The notes beneath the pieces are model-generated. The model saw only the letters and a program-made list of their open reading frames with translations. It made no database searches and was not told where the DNA came from. A program made the translations under genes and the position numbers. From contig CM043958.1 in NCBI GenBank assembly GCA_014529385.2, positions 125,899,817 to 125,963,816 of the forward strand: 64,000 nucleotides of DNA, written 5' to 3'. Each line of letters starts with the position of its first letter. Within the stretch, counting starts at the first letter, position 1. Source of the DNA: Adiantum capillus-veneris (Eukaryota > Streptophyta > Polypodiopsida > Polypodiales > Pteridaceae). Below are positions 1 to 10,573 of this stretch, in pieces.

Positions 1-1189
1 TTTTTTTTGAAACCCTTAGCTTGTACTCTCTATGCATAGCCTCCTGACAAAGTTTAGCTTGATTTGAACTTGTATTTGGCACTTTTTTTGGATTTTAGTC
101 TGGAAAATGAATGATGGGCATCTCTGGCATCTTCTAAACACATGTAGAACCAATGATGATGACCAAAATTTGGCTTGATCCTTGGTTTCTCCTGCAGGCA
201 TCTATCACGACAGATGACTGAATTGTCATTTCTGCCCCTTTTGTTCTTGTCAGTATTGTTGGTCCCTTTTGTTGATAGGCTTCATTAAGTCACATAAATG
301 ATAGAAGATTTATAGTATAAAGATCTACTTCCTGTATACGGCCTTGTAGTTGCATGAAATGTCTGACGGCAACTTACACTTGTTGGGTGCTTTTATTTAG
401 TCGATCACCAACTTTCTTTGTCCTTGGAAGCGATCCTTGTGAAGTTTTGTTTGTTTCCTTTACCTGCTTCTGTTTGTACTGCTCAGGATCTCTTCAGTCT
501 TTTCTTCAGCTAAATTATGGATTTTTTCGTGTTTTTCTCAAGAAAATCTCAAAAAACAACTAAATAAAACCAAAATCAACTCAACAAATAGAAAAATCAT
601 TCGAATAGAATTCAAAACACTATTTATATTGTACACATGCCCCTAGGGGCTCATATATGATATTTTTCCTCGTACTCCTCTTGTAATGCTACCATGACGG
701 CATATACTCTGAATTTTGTCAAAAAAATATGGCAATCAAACACAAAAATTCAATACAAATCACAAAACATAGCCCTCAAATATTCATATATTAGGTCCAC
801 ATTTAGAATGCCTCCCCCTCCTGTTTGGAGTCCTCCTTGACGATAGGGTATCGCCAAGGGTATGTGTTGTGCTTGGGCGGTTAAAAATTGCGCATATGTA
901 GGCCTTGTAATGTAGCCCTCATGCATACACAATCAATGCATGTAAAAATTTATGATGTGCAAGATGTGGCTATAAGAAATTTTCTTATTGGCATTTGTGC
1001 TGGTGAAGCTTCCTATTCTAAGCAGTGTGATGATGTTTGAAGCTCATGTGCCATTTTGCTGGATTGAAGGTTGTAGAGATTTTTAAAGGCTAACTTATCT
1101 GTTTGATGCTTTGTTGGAATCCATTTTAGCCTTGTGGTTGGTTTTTGTATTTGGCATTGTTCCCCATAGTGGGTTCTCTTCTAAGTGTA
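1..1189. other. No recognisable gene
   Basis: AT-rich sequence with only short open frames on either strand. I see no retroelement domain, splice-like structure or RNA gene. A weak minus-strand frame near 750-932 contains a glycine-rich stretch and could be the far tail of the decayed minus-strand retroelement to the right, but nothing confirms that. Confidence 0.5.
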
Positions 1190-1846
1190 CTATAACCGCA
1201 AGAGGAATTGAAAGAATTCAAGCGGCGGTGCAGTGACAACAGTGTTATTGGTTTCCTTTTGGACCCACTTCTTTGTGATTACTGGCTGTTTTGTTGATGA
1301 TGCTTGTTTGGGAACCCATACTTGTCCCTGCTTCGTTTGTGTTTGAAGAGACTTCTTTAGGATCCACCTTGTCTTTGTGTGAGTCTTCAGCGGTCTTTGC
1401 TTCAACCCTTGTACTCTGGGTTGGGGATGAGATTCATACTTTGGGAGTTGATACTTTAAGAGTTGACAATTTAACCGTTTAGGAACCCAAACGAACTCCT
1501 GACCTCTTTGTGCTTGAGTCAACTTCCTTGGAACACGAATCTGATCTGCAATAGCTTGTGACTTTGGGATTTGCTTAGCCATTTTTGTAGACTTTGATTG
1601 TTTTCCTATTGTTGGATCTTGTGATTTTTCATTAGATATCTTCGTCTTCTTGATCCATACCTGCTTTAGGCTCTTTGGTATCCAGATTTGTCAAAATTTT
1701 TGGTTTATACTTGTTGTTCTTTTCTTTTGGCCTTCTTTAGTTGTTATGGAAGCTGCTAGTGATAGTGATGACCTGCGTTTTTGGTAGGGGATGTCATAAG
1801 AATCATCACTGTCGCTATTATCCTCAATGAGGTTTCATTCTAGCAC
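1190..1846 (-). pseudogene. Basic protein remnant with repeated W-x-P-K motifs
   Basis: The minus-strand frame is open for almost the whole stretch, with one stop near 1694. It encodes a Lys/Gln/Ser-rich protein in which a short motif recurs: IWIPK, VWIKK, FVWVPK, VWVPK and KKWVQK. The composition suggests an RNA- or DNA-binding tail. Such W-x-P-K repeats occur in some plant retroelement gag-type proteins, but I do not recognise the family and infer no function. It lies downstream of the minus-strand gag, so it may be the distal part of element E. There is no start codon context worth defending; ATG at 1582 is only the first one in frame. Confidence 0.35.
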
Positions 1847-2056
1847 TTTCCCTTGGTGGTTTGGTTGGTTATGAAAAGTTACTATATGTTTACTTTTGGA
1901 TTGTTGTTTCTAGGATGACTTTTGTATCCACTTGATTAGAGCGTTGTTAGCCCGTTGACATGGTTGTCTTGTTCTTGGTTGAGTCTTTTCTTTGTGTATA
2001 GGAGCCACATATGAGGATGCTTGTTGCGGTTGCATTTCCACCGAGGATTTTGGAAT

Positions 2057-3028
2057 CTACTTTTGATGCACTTTATTTTTGTAGCGGGGACATTGGTTCC
2101 TGGGTCTTTGATCTGGACACTCATAAAATCGCAGATTAGTTGAAGTGTCATTTATGTCACCTGTTGGGTTGTCTGGATTTCCATTGTGGGCATCTTCTTG
2201 AAGCTCCAAGTATTCTACGGAGTCATTGAAATCGTCTTCTTCTTCGTCTTTGTTTCCTTGGATTACACTCACTGCAAACTAAGGAACAACATCATAGCAA
2301 TTTTCATCACAAATCTTTGTTGTTGGATCGTCTTGAATAGCGCACACATCCAAAGTAGCCAAGATGTGTTCCCATTCAAGTGGCTCTAAAGCTTCCTCAA
2401 GAAATGGTTCTGGGATATAATCCTTATCTTCAATTGCCCTTTCTAAAAATACTCCTCTCGCTTTAAACTTCCGCATTGCGAAGCTCCACACCTCCATAGC
2501 TCTTTAGGCTTACCCAACCATGATGGAAGTTTTGATCCTGCTATAGTAGTGAAATCAAACTCCTCCATAGGTGTTCTCGTCACATCCCTGTAACTATGGT
2601 CCTTCAATTTTATCCTTGTCGTGGTTTTCATATGTCTCAGATAGATATAGTCATAACCCCAGTCCTGGACGCTGTTTGAATCATATTTTGGCACATTTCC
2701 ATCCTGTCCTTTTCTAGTTCCACATATGGATATGTCATCCACATCTGTTCTTGGGTTTGGTTGTTTTTGAGCCGCACTTCATAGGCTTCTAAGAGGGCTC
2801 TAATGGCTCATTAACCTTTTCTATCAATATTAATCCTCCCAAACTAGCACTTCTTGGTTTCTTATCTATGGATGGTTCTTTTGGAGGTTGAGACATCAGC
2901 AAAAGAGAAGGTGCAACCATTGCCTCATGTTGTCTTATCTTCTCTTTGGCTTGGGTAAGCTCCTCAGCTAGGGCTTTTTCCTCTTGTTCCCTACATGATT
3001 TCATCCTAGCCTTTCTAGCTTTCCACAA
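2057..3028 (-). pseudogene. Charged, coiled-coil-like remnants, probably element E tail
   Basis: Consecutive minus-strand frames (3028-2789, 2742-2443, 2497-2279, 2272-2057) overlap or abut and shift frame, as in a decayed single protein. The first is rich in Glu/Lys/Ala/Gln with heptad-like spacing and could form a coiled coil. The later ones are acidic (EEEDDF, EYLELQED). No protease D-[ST]-G or RT motif is visible. The position, downstream of the minus-strand gag and zinc-knuckle-like segment, makes the gag-pol spacer or a non-autonomous element's tail the most economical reading. Function unknown. Confidence 0.35.
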
Positions 3029-3246
3029 CTATTCCATTTGCTCTTGGTTTTCTAACTAGGTGCATTGGTCTTTGATTCACTTGTCTCTAGACTCACGTCA
3101 ATTTTTGTTTTCTCTATATCTCTCGGTTCTCATCAGCTTCCTTTTGAGCTTGCTCTCTTGTAACTACATGAACTGGTATGATGTTTTCATTTTGAGCTAC
3201 TGGGTAGCTGAACGATTCCTAAGACATTTGTTGTGATCTTTCTGAC

Positions 3247-4151
3247 TCAGCTTGGGTTTTTTGGACAGTTGGGGATCAAGTGAATGACACCACAGTCAAG
3301 ATAATAGGCATTTACTTGTGCGATCTCCGTCTGAGGACATTGTTTGACCAAGGGATTTCCACGGCTGTTGTGACAATCTGGTTGAGGAGCTTCTTCTTGC
3401 ATGTCCTCTTTGTTGTAAGCATGCTTTGACCTAGCTAAGCCTCTATTCACAATGAACCGTAATGTCCTTTTGTATATCTCGTACCTTCTTTCTTCAGGTC
3501 AAAATGCAAGAGGTGAAGGTTATACCGGCCTCACCACTCCATTTGTTTCTCTCATCTTCTGTTGCTTTGAAGGGCAGTACTCGTTTTGGTTATTATAATA
3601 CATTGTAGTTGGTACTAGTGCTTGTTTGTTAGATGCTTCCATTATCTGTATGTATCTCATGTCTACATGCATTCTAGCACCTGGCAGTGTAGGTTGTTGT
3701 CTGAAGACAGGCTGTGGTCTTGCAACTCCTACTAGACCTAGCGCATTCCCATAGCATTTCTAGGTGGAGAATGTGCTAATGAAATAGGTTGTACATATCT
3801 CTCTCTGGCATATTCCATGCCATAGTAACACTCTTCTCTCATACAGTTTGTCCATTTTCTATCAATTTTGCACCACTTAAGCTCCTTCGGATCAGAATTT
3901 ACAAGAGGAGCTAACCTCTTGACCATTTTGTTTATAAATGTTTCTTGATCGATAGGTGTCGTTGGTTTCTCAATGGACTCACTCATCCGTGAATCACTGT
4001 GCTGAGAGGATGTGTCACCCTCTTGAATCTTACAATATTTTTCTTTATATTCCTCACAGTTATCCACCAGATAAAGAGCTTCTTTGATCAATTCATCTAG
4101 TGTCATGCTCCTTATCATATGCAGATCCTTTTGAAGACTCGCATTGTCTCA
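3247..4151 (-). pseudogene. Gag distal half with degenerate zinc knuckle (element E)
   Basis: The minus-strand frame 4118-3738 encodes a gag-like helix region (MIRSMTLDELIKEALYLVDN) followed by a charged linker. Further along, at 3247-3450, the text YYLDCGVIHLIPNCP resembles a CCHC knuckle (C-x2-C-x4-H-x4-C) whose first Cys has become Tyr. The helix is what usually follows the core in plant Ty3/gypsy gag proteins. The core itself lies at 4926-5560, on the other side of an inserted TIR transposon, so the two are halves of one gag. Stops and shifts make it a pseudogene. Confidence 0.55.
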
Positions 4152-4159
4152 TTCCTTGG

Positions 4160-4917
4160 CCTGGGGGATTCACCATGGAAAACTTACTACACCACGTAAG
4201 TGCAGGGGAGGTTTTTTTTGACAATTTACATAAGCATATAAGTTAGGGGTTGGCCCCCAATAATTTATCTTTCAAGCTTAAAAATAAGGGAGGGGTATCA
4301 TATTTTGGGGGGGAGGGGGAGTGAGAAAAGGGGAAAATGAGAGGAAGTTTTTGTGTTTCAAAATCATGGCTTCCCAAAAAAGTCTTCCTTTGAACTTGTG
4401 ACTCAATAGCTACAAAGATACATGCAAGAACTAACACTGCTTTGTATCAATTGGCTATTTTGTGATTATAGTTTATTTATTGAGGTATGAAATATATAAA
4501 GAATTTTTATAGATGCAAATTTACACGGAGAACCTAACACAACTTTATAACCATGTTTTTGGAGTAATTTAGATGCGTTAGAATTGGTCGAGTAGCTAGA
4601 GTGCAGGCTGAACGGACACATAGTCTGAAAGTCAAACTAAGACACATTGAGGGTACATCTAGTTATCGATAGAAGCGGTTCCTTAGTATGTTGCCAGTCA
4701 CTATGCTACACGCTCTTTGACTATTTTTACTCATTTAGATCATGTGAGACCAAAATTTTATATGTATGATAGGGGTATGATATAGTTTTTTGCATTGATT
4801 GTCGTATAAGCATATAAAGGGGGTCATATTCACTAATATGAGCCGTATATAGGGGTTTTATCAAAGTTTTTTACTCGTAGGTGGCGTCCCGTTTCATATA
4901 TAGAGTGAATCCCCAGG
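4160..4917. mobile_element. Non-autonomous TIR DNA transposon, 758 bp, 8-bp target duplication
   Basis: The ends are inverted copies: CCTGGGGGATTCAC at 4160 and GTGAATCCCCAGG ending at 4917, differing by one G. They are flanked directly by the same 8 bases, TTCCTTGG, at 4152-4159 and 4918-4925. The element interrupts a minus-strand gag, whose two parts become contiguous when one target copy and the element are removed. No transposase can be read inside, so it is non-autonomous. Eight-base duplications are typical of hAT transposons; the terminal bases are not a textbook hAT end, so the superfamily is an inference. Confidence 0.65.
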
Positions 4918-4925
4918 TTCCTTGG

Positions 4926-5560
4926 ATAAAGATAAAAATTAATCGTGCTTGCGTAGGAAGTTTTGCTGTCGGATAGAACTTGATGTATCTCTTGAGCCGT
5001 AATGCTGCTTCGCGTACTGATTAATTCTCTTTTTGTTTGAATTTGTGAATTTGTGAGAATGTATTGTGGGCAATTCCTTTTTGCAAGAATTCTTCGATGA
5101 ATTTCTCAAACAACTCGTCTAGAATGTCAAAATCACATCTTTCCACTAAGTTGAACCATGTAGTTGCGTCATCTTTTAGAGTTAGTCCAAATCCCACAAA
5201 TTATGTTGCAAAATCCAAAACTTCCTTTGTGCTAATTACTCTTTTGAAAGCGGCTATGTGATCTCTCGGATCTTTATCTCTAGCGTATTTCTTGTTTACC
5301 AATTTTTGGATTTGGGATGGTCTAACTCGCCGATTGTGTACAAGTCTAACCATAGACTCTCCCAATCCTTCTCTCACTTCAGGTCATGCCTAGGTTCTTC
5401 TTCGAAGGGATTAGTAGTTCTGTTGGAGATCGGTCCTTGAGAAGGCATGTCTGCCCTCTCTGTGATCACTTCATCTCTCGTTATCGTTCTAGAAGGAAAT
5501 CAAGGAGGCTCCCTTTTTAGAATTCTTGTAGGAATTCTCATGTTTGGTGGAGGTATCTAT
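4926..5560 (-). pseudogene. Ty3/gypsy-type gag core (element E)
   Basis: Minus-strand translation gives the hallmark pattern of a plant retrotransposon gag domain. A DPRDHIAAFKRV segment is followed by FVGFGLTLKDDATTWF, then by LDELFEKFIEEFL and NTFSQIHKFKQ. The Trp in the TTWF block and the following 'leaf' of helices match the Retrotrans_gag family (nucleocapsid/capsid assembly protein of virus-like particles). At least one in-frame stop (TAA after FAT) and frame shifts disable it. The gag continues beyond the inserted TIR element at 4160-4917. No LTR was found upstream. Confidence 0.65.
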
Positions 5561-5745
5561 GGTCCTTTATAGACCAAATATCCACCTATTTCTAATGCAG
5601 CCCGTGGTTTTGTGCTATGTACAGCTCTGTATTCTTGTCCATACTTGTCAACAACTATAGACTTCCATTGATAGTCTACTATGTATGTATAGACATATAA
5701 GAGCTTGTAATCCGTTAGCTCTTCTAGGTATGGCTCTAAGCAACT

Positions 5746-5916
5746 TTATAGGTTGACCTCACTACCATCAATGTATCTATACAATGCTTCACTCTCATGA
5801 CCTGCTATCCAAACTCTCTCAACAAAATTGGTCTTTATCAACTGCAAGTTTGGAAGATCCATTATGGGCGAATGCTCCTGTATTGTTGGGATTCTGAAGC
5901 TTGTATAAGCCGAGTT
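5746..5916 (-). other. Unassigned minus-strand coding-like stretch
   Basis: A minus-strand frame continues from the RT scrap to the right into residues such as IPTIQEHSPIMDLPN and IDGSEVNL. The frame is open but shows no motif I recognise. It may be the N-terminal part of the element E gag, fused by rearrangement to the RT scrap. The fusion frame starting at about 6138 is a chance product of the junction. Confidence 0.3.
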
Positions 5917-6045
5917 TGACTCTAAAGAGAACATGATCTCTTGGCTTGGTTGGAAAACCATTTCAAGAAACAATAGATGCTCCTGCTTGGTTGAGAATAC
6001 AGTGAAGTCATCCATAGATATAGCTAAAAATCTAGCCCGATTTAC
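5917..6045 (-). pseudogene. Reverse transcriptase scrap of the element D family
   Basis: On the minus strand this short piece reads SMDDFTVFS followed by EHLLFLEMVFQ. That matches the MDDFTIYS...HHLLFLEMVFK block of the Ty3/gypsy RT at 55809-55900 in this window, where the xxDD pair is the catalytic aspartate motif. Only about 130 bases survive. It stands head to head with a plus-strand gag piece of the same family beginning at about 6046, so the junction is an inversion. Confidence 0.65.
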
Positions 6046-7425
6046 TATAAAAGTTGTCATAGTACCAGCAGGAAGTCCAAGGAAGAGACTGAGACTAAAA
6101 CTGAAGAGAAAGGTAGCTGGGATGCTGACACTGATCATTACAGGAATTCCTCAAGACGCAGTCAAGCTACTAAGGCCAGAAGAAGTAGAGACGATGCCGA
6201 TCGACATGATTACACTACTTCGTTAAAGATATCTTTTCCAGTGTTCAAGGGAGGAAAGAAAGATGATCCTGATGTTCACATTCAAGATTTTGAGCAATAT
6301 GTTGAGTTAAAGAATATTGATGAAGATGACTGGGGATAATATTTTCCTCAAACACTGAAGTATGTGGCAAGGAAATGGTATTACCATTATCCAGCTTGCC
6401 AACTCAGGTCTTACGACAAATTGACCAAGGCTTTCAAGCTTGAGTACTCAGACAATAGAGGAGATGAAGACATTCTCTATGAGCTGGACAAGATCAAACA
6501 AGGGAAATTGTTTGTAAGAAGCTATGTGGAAAAGTTCAAGGAGTTAACCAGGCAGTTGCAAGAGACACCTTCAGAAAGAAGACTGCGTGCATGGTTTCTA
6601 AATGGGTTCCACAGAAAGAAGCTGAGAGAGCAAGAGGTACTTGCACCAACAAAGAAGTTTAATGACTTGGTGCAGAGAGATCTAAATCTTGAACAGCAAG
6701 CCAAGAAGGAGACAAACCATAAGAAGCGGAGGTCTAGCAGTAGCAGCTCTTTTACTAAGAATTCAAATTCTTGTGAGACTTCCAGTAGCTCTGATATCAG
6801 TTCAGACTTCCACAGCAGCTCTGAAAGGGTCTTGGTCCAGGAAACTTGATGAAATGGCCAGGTAGATTGCTGAAATCAGCTAGATCAGACAACCAGTCCG
6901 GAGGATGAAAACCTGGTGCTCCAAATGCAAATCCAAAGATCATGTTTCCAATGAATGCCCATAGTTCACATACTGCAAAGCGTATGGCCATCTGTGGAAC
7001 AACTGTGGCAATCGAATCCATCATTTCAAGAAGGATAAGGGTTTGTCTCTAGTTGCCTTTACGAATGCCAAATTAAGAGAAAAAATCAGGTACCAGTGGC
7101 ACTGGTACTGGCCGAGGCCGAGGTCATGGTAATTTCCAAATCCGAGTCTTAACTGCTATACTTGTGAGAAATATGGGCACCTTGTAGCTCAATGTCCAGA
7201 AGCACCCAGTACTGCGGCTACTGAGGCGAAAGCCCAAGAACGAGTTCGAGTACGGGCAATCACTTGCAATAAAGGGGTGGTTATTGAAGAAATTCCATAT
7301 GAGCTTGTGAAACCAGTTAGTCCTGAAACTAGTAAATAGACTCAGCAGAGAGAAGTCTAGAGGGCTAAGGGCAAGGAGAAGGTAGTCGATGAATGGCAAG
7401 AACTGATAGCTAAGATCACAGATGC
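6046..7425 (+). pseudogene. Gag fragment of the element D Ty3/gypsy family
   Basis: Plus-strand gag: a core around 6211-6700 (FPVFKGG, DPDVHIQDFEQYV, WYYHYPACQLRSYDKL, FVRSYVEKFKELTRQL), a Ser-rich linker, then CCHC-type knuckles near 6910-7200 (CSKCKSKDHVSNECP; NCYTCEKYGHLVAQCP). The last knuckle and the following EIPYE/KGKEKVVDEWQE text closely match 53676-53940 in element D. So this piece supplies the gag N-terminal part that D has lost. Stops include TAA near 6336 and TAG codons at sites where D has Trp. It ends abruptly at about 7425 in a chromovirus scrap. Confidence 0.7.
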
Positions 7426-7579
7426 CTCATGATCTCCTCTTGTTGAGCTTGAGAAACTTGATAGTTGGGAGGCTTGTTAGGCGACGAGCTTCCTAGAAGG
7501 AGCTCAATGCGATGGTCATCATCCCCTTGTTTTGGAGGTAAGTCCATATGGATATCATCGATGAACACATCTTGGAATC
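7426..7579 (-). pseudogene. Inverted protease-RT linker scrap of the chromovirus family
   Basis: Minus-strand text FQDVFIDDIHMDLPPKQGDD and QVSQAQQEEIMRHL matches the linker before the RT domain in element A (about 12697-12855). It is inverted relative to the plus-strand RT/RNase H piece that starts at 7580. About 500 bp of RT that should lie between the two pieces are missing. The junction bases CTTGGAATCC/TTTTTCC mark the breakpoint. Confidence 0.65.
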
Positions 7580-7804
7580 CTTTTTCCTTCAAGAGATTCA
7601 ATACCTAGGTCATATTATCTCTCAAGATGGTATCCATATGGATCCATCAAAGTTAGAGGTAATAAAAACATGGCCTAATTCAAGGAATCTTCATGAGCTA
7701 AGAAGATTTATTGGTATGTGCGCATACTATAAACGCTTCATAGCAAAATTCTCCCAAATAGTAGGACCACTACATGACTTAACTAAGAAGAACGTTAATA
7801 TGTA
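7580..7804 (+). pseudogene. RT thumb/connection fragment of element C
   Basis: Plus strand: LQEIQYLGHIISQDGIHMDP, then LHELRRFIGMCAYYKRFIAKFSQ and HDLTKKN, the RT thumb and the connection to RNase H of chromodomain Ty3/gypsy elements. It stops at ATGTA (7800-7804). The rest of the same reading (Ala-Lys-Glu, RNase H) resumes after ATGTA at 24130-24134, because element B inserted here. A one-base difference at the rejoined site would shift the frame. Confidence 0.75.
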
Positions 7805-8563
7805 TGTCATAAAATCTAATATCTAACCAACCCAAATGATTTTCTCATATTAAACTGCTCATTTAATGTGGGATAATAAACGGAAACAAGGGTTAGAATA
7901 TAGACATGTGCTTACGGATCTATCTCAACACGGGGCCAATGGTAAAGGGGTCCAAATGAGAGATGGTCTGCCAAAGAGCAATGCTATCTAATGGAGCTTA
8001 AATACCGTAGGGTTATCTTCATTAAAGACCTCTAGAAGTTAGTGTTCAAAAGTCCTTTGACCTTAGGCAAGCTAGAGCTAACCTTGAGGTGAGAGTCCTA
8101 CCCAAGCATGAGGTGCTTGTTGGCTTGCTAAGTTTTAGTGGGAACTTCACCCAAAAGCTTGAGGTGTTTCTCACATGCTTAAATGATTAAAGTTCTTGAA
8201 GTATTCAATTCAAAGAAAACTCTCAAGAGACATGAACGTGCCATGCTTGATTGATTAAGTCTTTGAAGTATTCCATTCAACCAAATGACTTAATAAGCAC
8301 AAAAGACACATGTTCAAATGATCCTCCACATGTGGCCCCATGATGTGTTTGAATGCTATTGGTTAGGTTTTAAAGGGGTCCAATGAGAATTTAGATACAT
8401 AAAAATAAATAATTAAGTTTTTTCTCTCAAAAGAGAAAAAAGAGGACACATGTCCAAAGGAAATAATAAAATAATAAGAGAGAGAGAGAGAGAGAGAGGT
8501 GGACCAAGCATGAGAGGGGGGTAACAATATCCCACCTACACACACACACACACACATACATTC
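7805..8563 (+). repeat. Element B 5' LTR, left part
   Basis: It begins TGTCATAAAATCTAATATC, as do the B 3' LTR (22703) and the C LTR (26400). It includes a GA microsatellite at about 8478-8498 and ends in a CA-rich stretch and CATTC, where element A inserted. The rest of this LTR resumes at 17477. Confidence 0.8.
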
Positions 8564-10156
8564 TGTCATAATAATCAATATCTAATTCTCCTAAATGATT
8601 TTCTCATATTAAACTGATCATTTAATGTGGGGAAGTGCCAAGGGAGAAAAAGCTAGAATATTGGTTAAGTTAGCAGACCGGCCACAGTAGGGATCCAAAG
8701 GAGGTAAAATAGGGATCCAAAGGGGGGGGCCATCTGCAAAAGAGCCATGTGAAACAATGGGCCAAAAAGACCCTAAGGTTCAGCCCATTAAGACTTCCAA
8801 AATGCTAAGGTTCCAAAATTCAAAGGTTGTGTCCAAAGGTCAACCTTAGGGAAAATTGGATGCTTAGTGTGTGTCCCAAAAAGTCTTTCTACATCCCTAC
8901 ATGGGAGGGGGCGAGCCCCAAAGCTAGGGGATGAGAGAGAAAGCCACACACACACACACAGGCTCCCTTTACACAAAGGGAATGAGGGACACATGTCAGC
9001 TCCCTAGGCCAGATGCCCACAAGGTGTGCCCAATTCCTATTGGAAGACCCTTGAAGTGGACCAATGAGAATTAGGCTAGAGTAAATCTAGTTTAATTAAT
9101 TTAAAAACATTTAATAAAAGAAACCAATAAGAATTAAGTGTCCTAGAAGACTATTGGGCAGTCTCCCAAGGGGTCCAATGAGCATTCAGGAGCCCCATGG
9201 CTTGCCTGATTCCTATTGGCCGGGAGGCAAAGGGGTCCAATGAGAGTTTAGTTTAATTATTTAATTATCTAAAGCTCTCACAAAAGGGGAAAGGGGGACA
9301 CATGTCAGAAGGCTATCACTTATGCTGCTTAATCCCTATTGGCTTGACCTGGGGAGGTCCAATGAGGCAAAAGCCAGCCTAACTTAGCAGCTAGGGCTCG
9401 CCCAAGAGAGAGAGGGGGCTGATTTTTGCTTGGCATTGACACACACACTCTCACACTTGACCATGTGTGAAGGGAAAAATACTCTACCTCCTCCCAAGCT
9501 TTAATGGAGAGCTCATCACCTACTCCAAGCTTGTGAGATAGAAGCCTACATCAACACTCTCTTGGCATGTGGATGCAAATCCAACCAAGAGCCAAGCTTC
9601 AATGCATGCTCATCTTCTCTACCAAGCTAATTACTAAGCTAAGCTATGCTAATATGAGTGATTATGTGAGGAGATGTACTTCTTTCTCGTAAGATACTTC
9701 TTTTTCCTCTCAATCTACTCTCATACCCTGCTAGCTCTCACCATCTTCGAAGGTGTGTGAGGTCTTGGGTCTGAGAACGGGGATAATTCAAGTTGTGTTT
9801 GATTAAGTGTTTTGCTTGGTGTATGAAGCTTCCATCTTCATTGCACTAGCTCGTCTTGAAGGAACACAAAGAATTGTATTGTACAATGTCTCTCTTGATG
9901 GGAGAAACCATAATACAAAGCCTTGTGGAGGGGGGACCGGCTCCATGCAAATCCGGTCCTCAACTGTTGTCAATAGCTTAATTGCTCTCTCTTTTGAAAG
10001 TATTGTCGATGCTATCTAACTAGGTGTTATGCTTTTTGTTGCTCTCTCCACCCAAGCACTCTTGTAATTCTCATTAGGAATCAACTCTAATGAAATGCTC
10101 ACTATGTTCATGCTAATTTCCGCTACACATAAGATTTTAGGCCATTAAATGTTACA
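8564..10156 (+). repeat. Element A 5' LTR
   Basis: Starts TGTCATAATAATC and ends AAATGTTACA directly before the PBS. It is nearly identical to 15880-17471. Differences seen by eye include one G in the run at about 8720, A/G in CTTGAAGG versus CTTGGAGG near 9855, and G/T in CCTTGTGG versus CCTTTTGG near 9923. A block at about 9890-9962 (TCTCTTGATGGGAG ... CCGGTCCT) is kept in all related LTRs here. This LTR would hold the element's promoter and poly(A) signals; I could not place a TATA box with confidence. Confidence 0.92.
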
Positions 10157-10157
10157 T

Positions 10158-10170
10158 TGGTATCAGAGCT
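10158..10170 (+). promoter_or_regulatory. Primer-binding site, initiator tRNA-Met type
   Basis: TGGTATCAGAGCT lies one base after the 5' LTR and matches the complement of the 3' end of plant initiator methionine tRNA, the usual primer for minus-strand DNA synthesis in plant LTR elements. Confidence 0.88.
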
Positions 10171-10573
10171 CAAGGTTTCTCTTTTCTTACTCAAGAAGGG
10201 AGGTCCTCAAGCTAGCTACAAATGGTTGGTATTATTAATTGCATGTGAGTAAGTAGAACAGGGATTTTTCAGCCTTGCAGTGCGCCTGCCTTTGTGCAGT
10301 TAACGGGGCATCACCGTCGAGAGCTATGGTCTTAATAGTGGAGTCCTACGGGGCTTGCCTACGGCTTAACCACTATTGAGCTATTAGAAGCTTGACAGGA
10401 GCCGGTGCTGTTTTGGTGTCGACAGACCCTCTCTTCTATTTCTTGCAATTAATGGTATTCGAGCCGCGGGTACAGTAGCTTGAGTGCTTTTTCTAAAGGG
10501 GTAAAGAGGAGTAGCAACTAGGGCTTGAAGTGCCAAAGTACACCTAAAAAGTTTACACCTAAAAGTTGTTAGA

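Larger units (their letters stand above)
1190..5915 (-). mobile_element. Decayed minus-strand Ty3/gypsy-like element 'E' (gag plus unknown tail)
   Basis: On the minus strand, reading from about 5915 down, a broken gag-like protein continues into several kilobases of charged, low-similarity coding remnants. The gag core lies at 4926-5560, continues at 3247-4151 beyond a TIR element inserted into it, and ends with a damaged zinc-knuckle-like stretch. Further remnants run to 1190. I found no reverse transcriptase, integrase or LTR for it, so the family and the outer limits are uncertain. The alternative is two unrelated minus-strand relics lying side by side. Confidence 0.5.

Noticed and set aside
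5746-6138. 130-residue minus-strand protein taken as one gene
   Set aside because: It crosses the junction between an RT scrap, antisense gag sequence and unassigned sequence; it is a chance fusion frame.
7548-7826. Single 92-residue RT protein starting MDIIDEHILE
   Set aside because: Its first residues are antisense to the inverted linker scrap, and its end runs into the element B LTR; only 7580-7804 is RT.
8788-8994. Conserved 68-residue frame found twice (also 16103-16309), and 9807-10019/17122-17334
   Set aside because: These lie inside the two LTRs of element A; duplication is due to the LTR pair, not to a conserved gene.
10158-10170. Fragment of a tRNA-Met gene
   Set aside because: Only the primer-complementary bases are present, at the LTR boundary; no cloverleaf can be drawn. 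It is a PBS.
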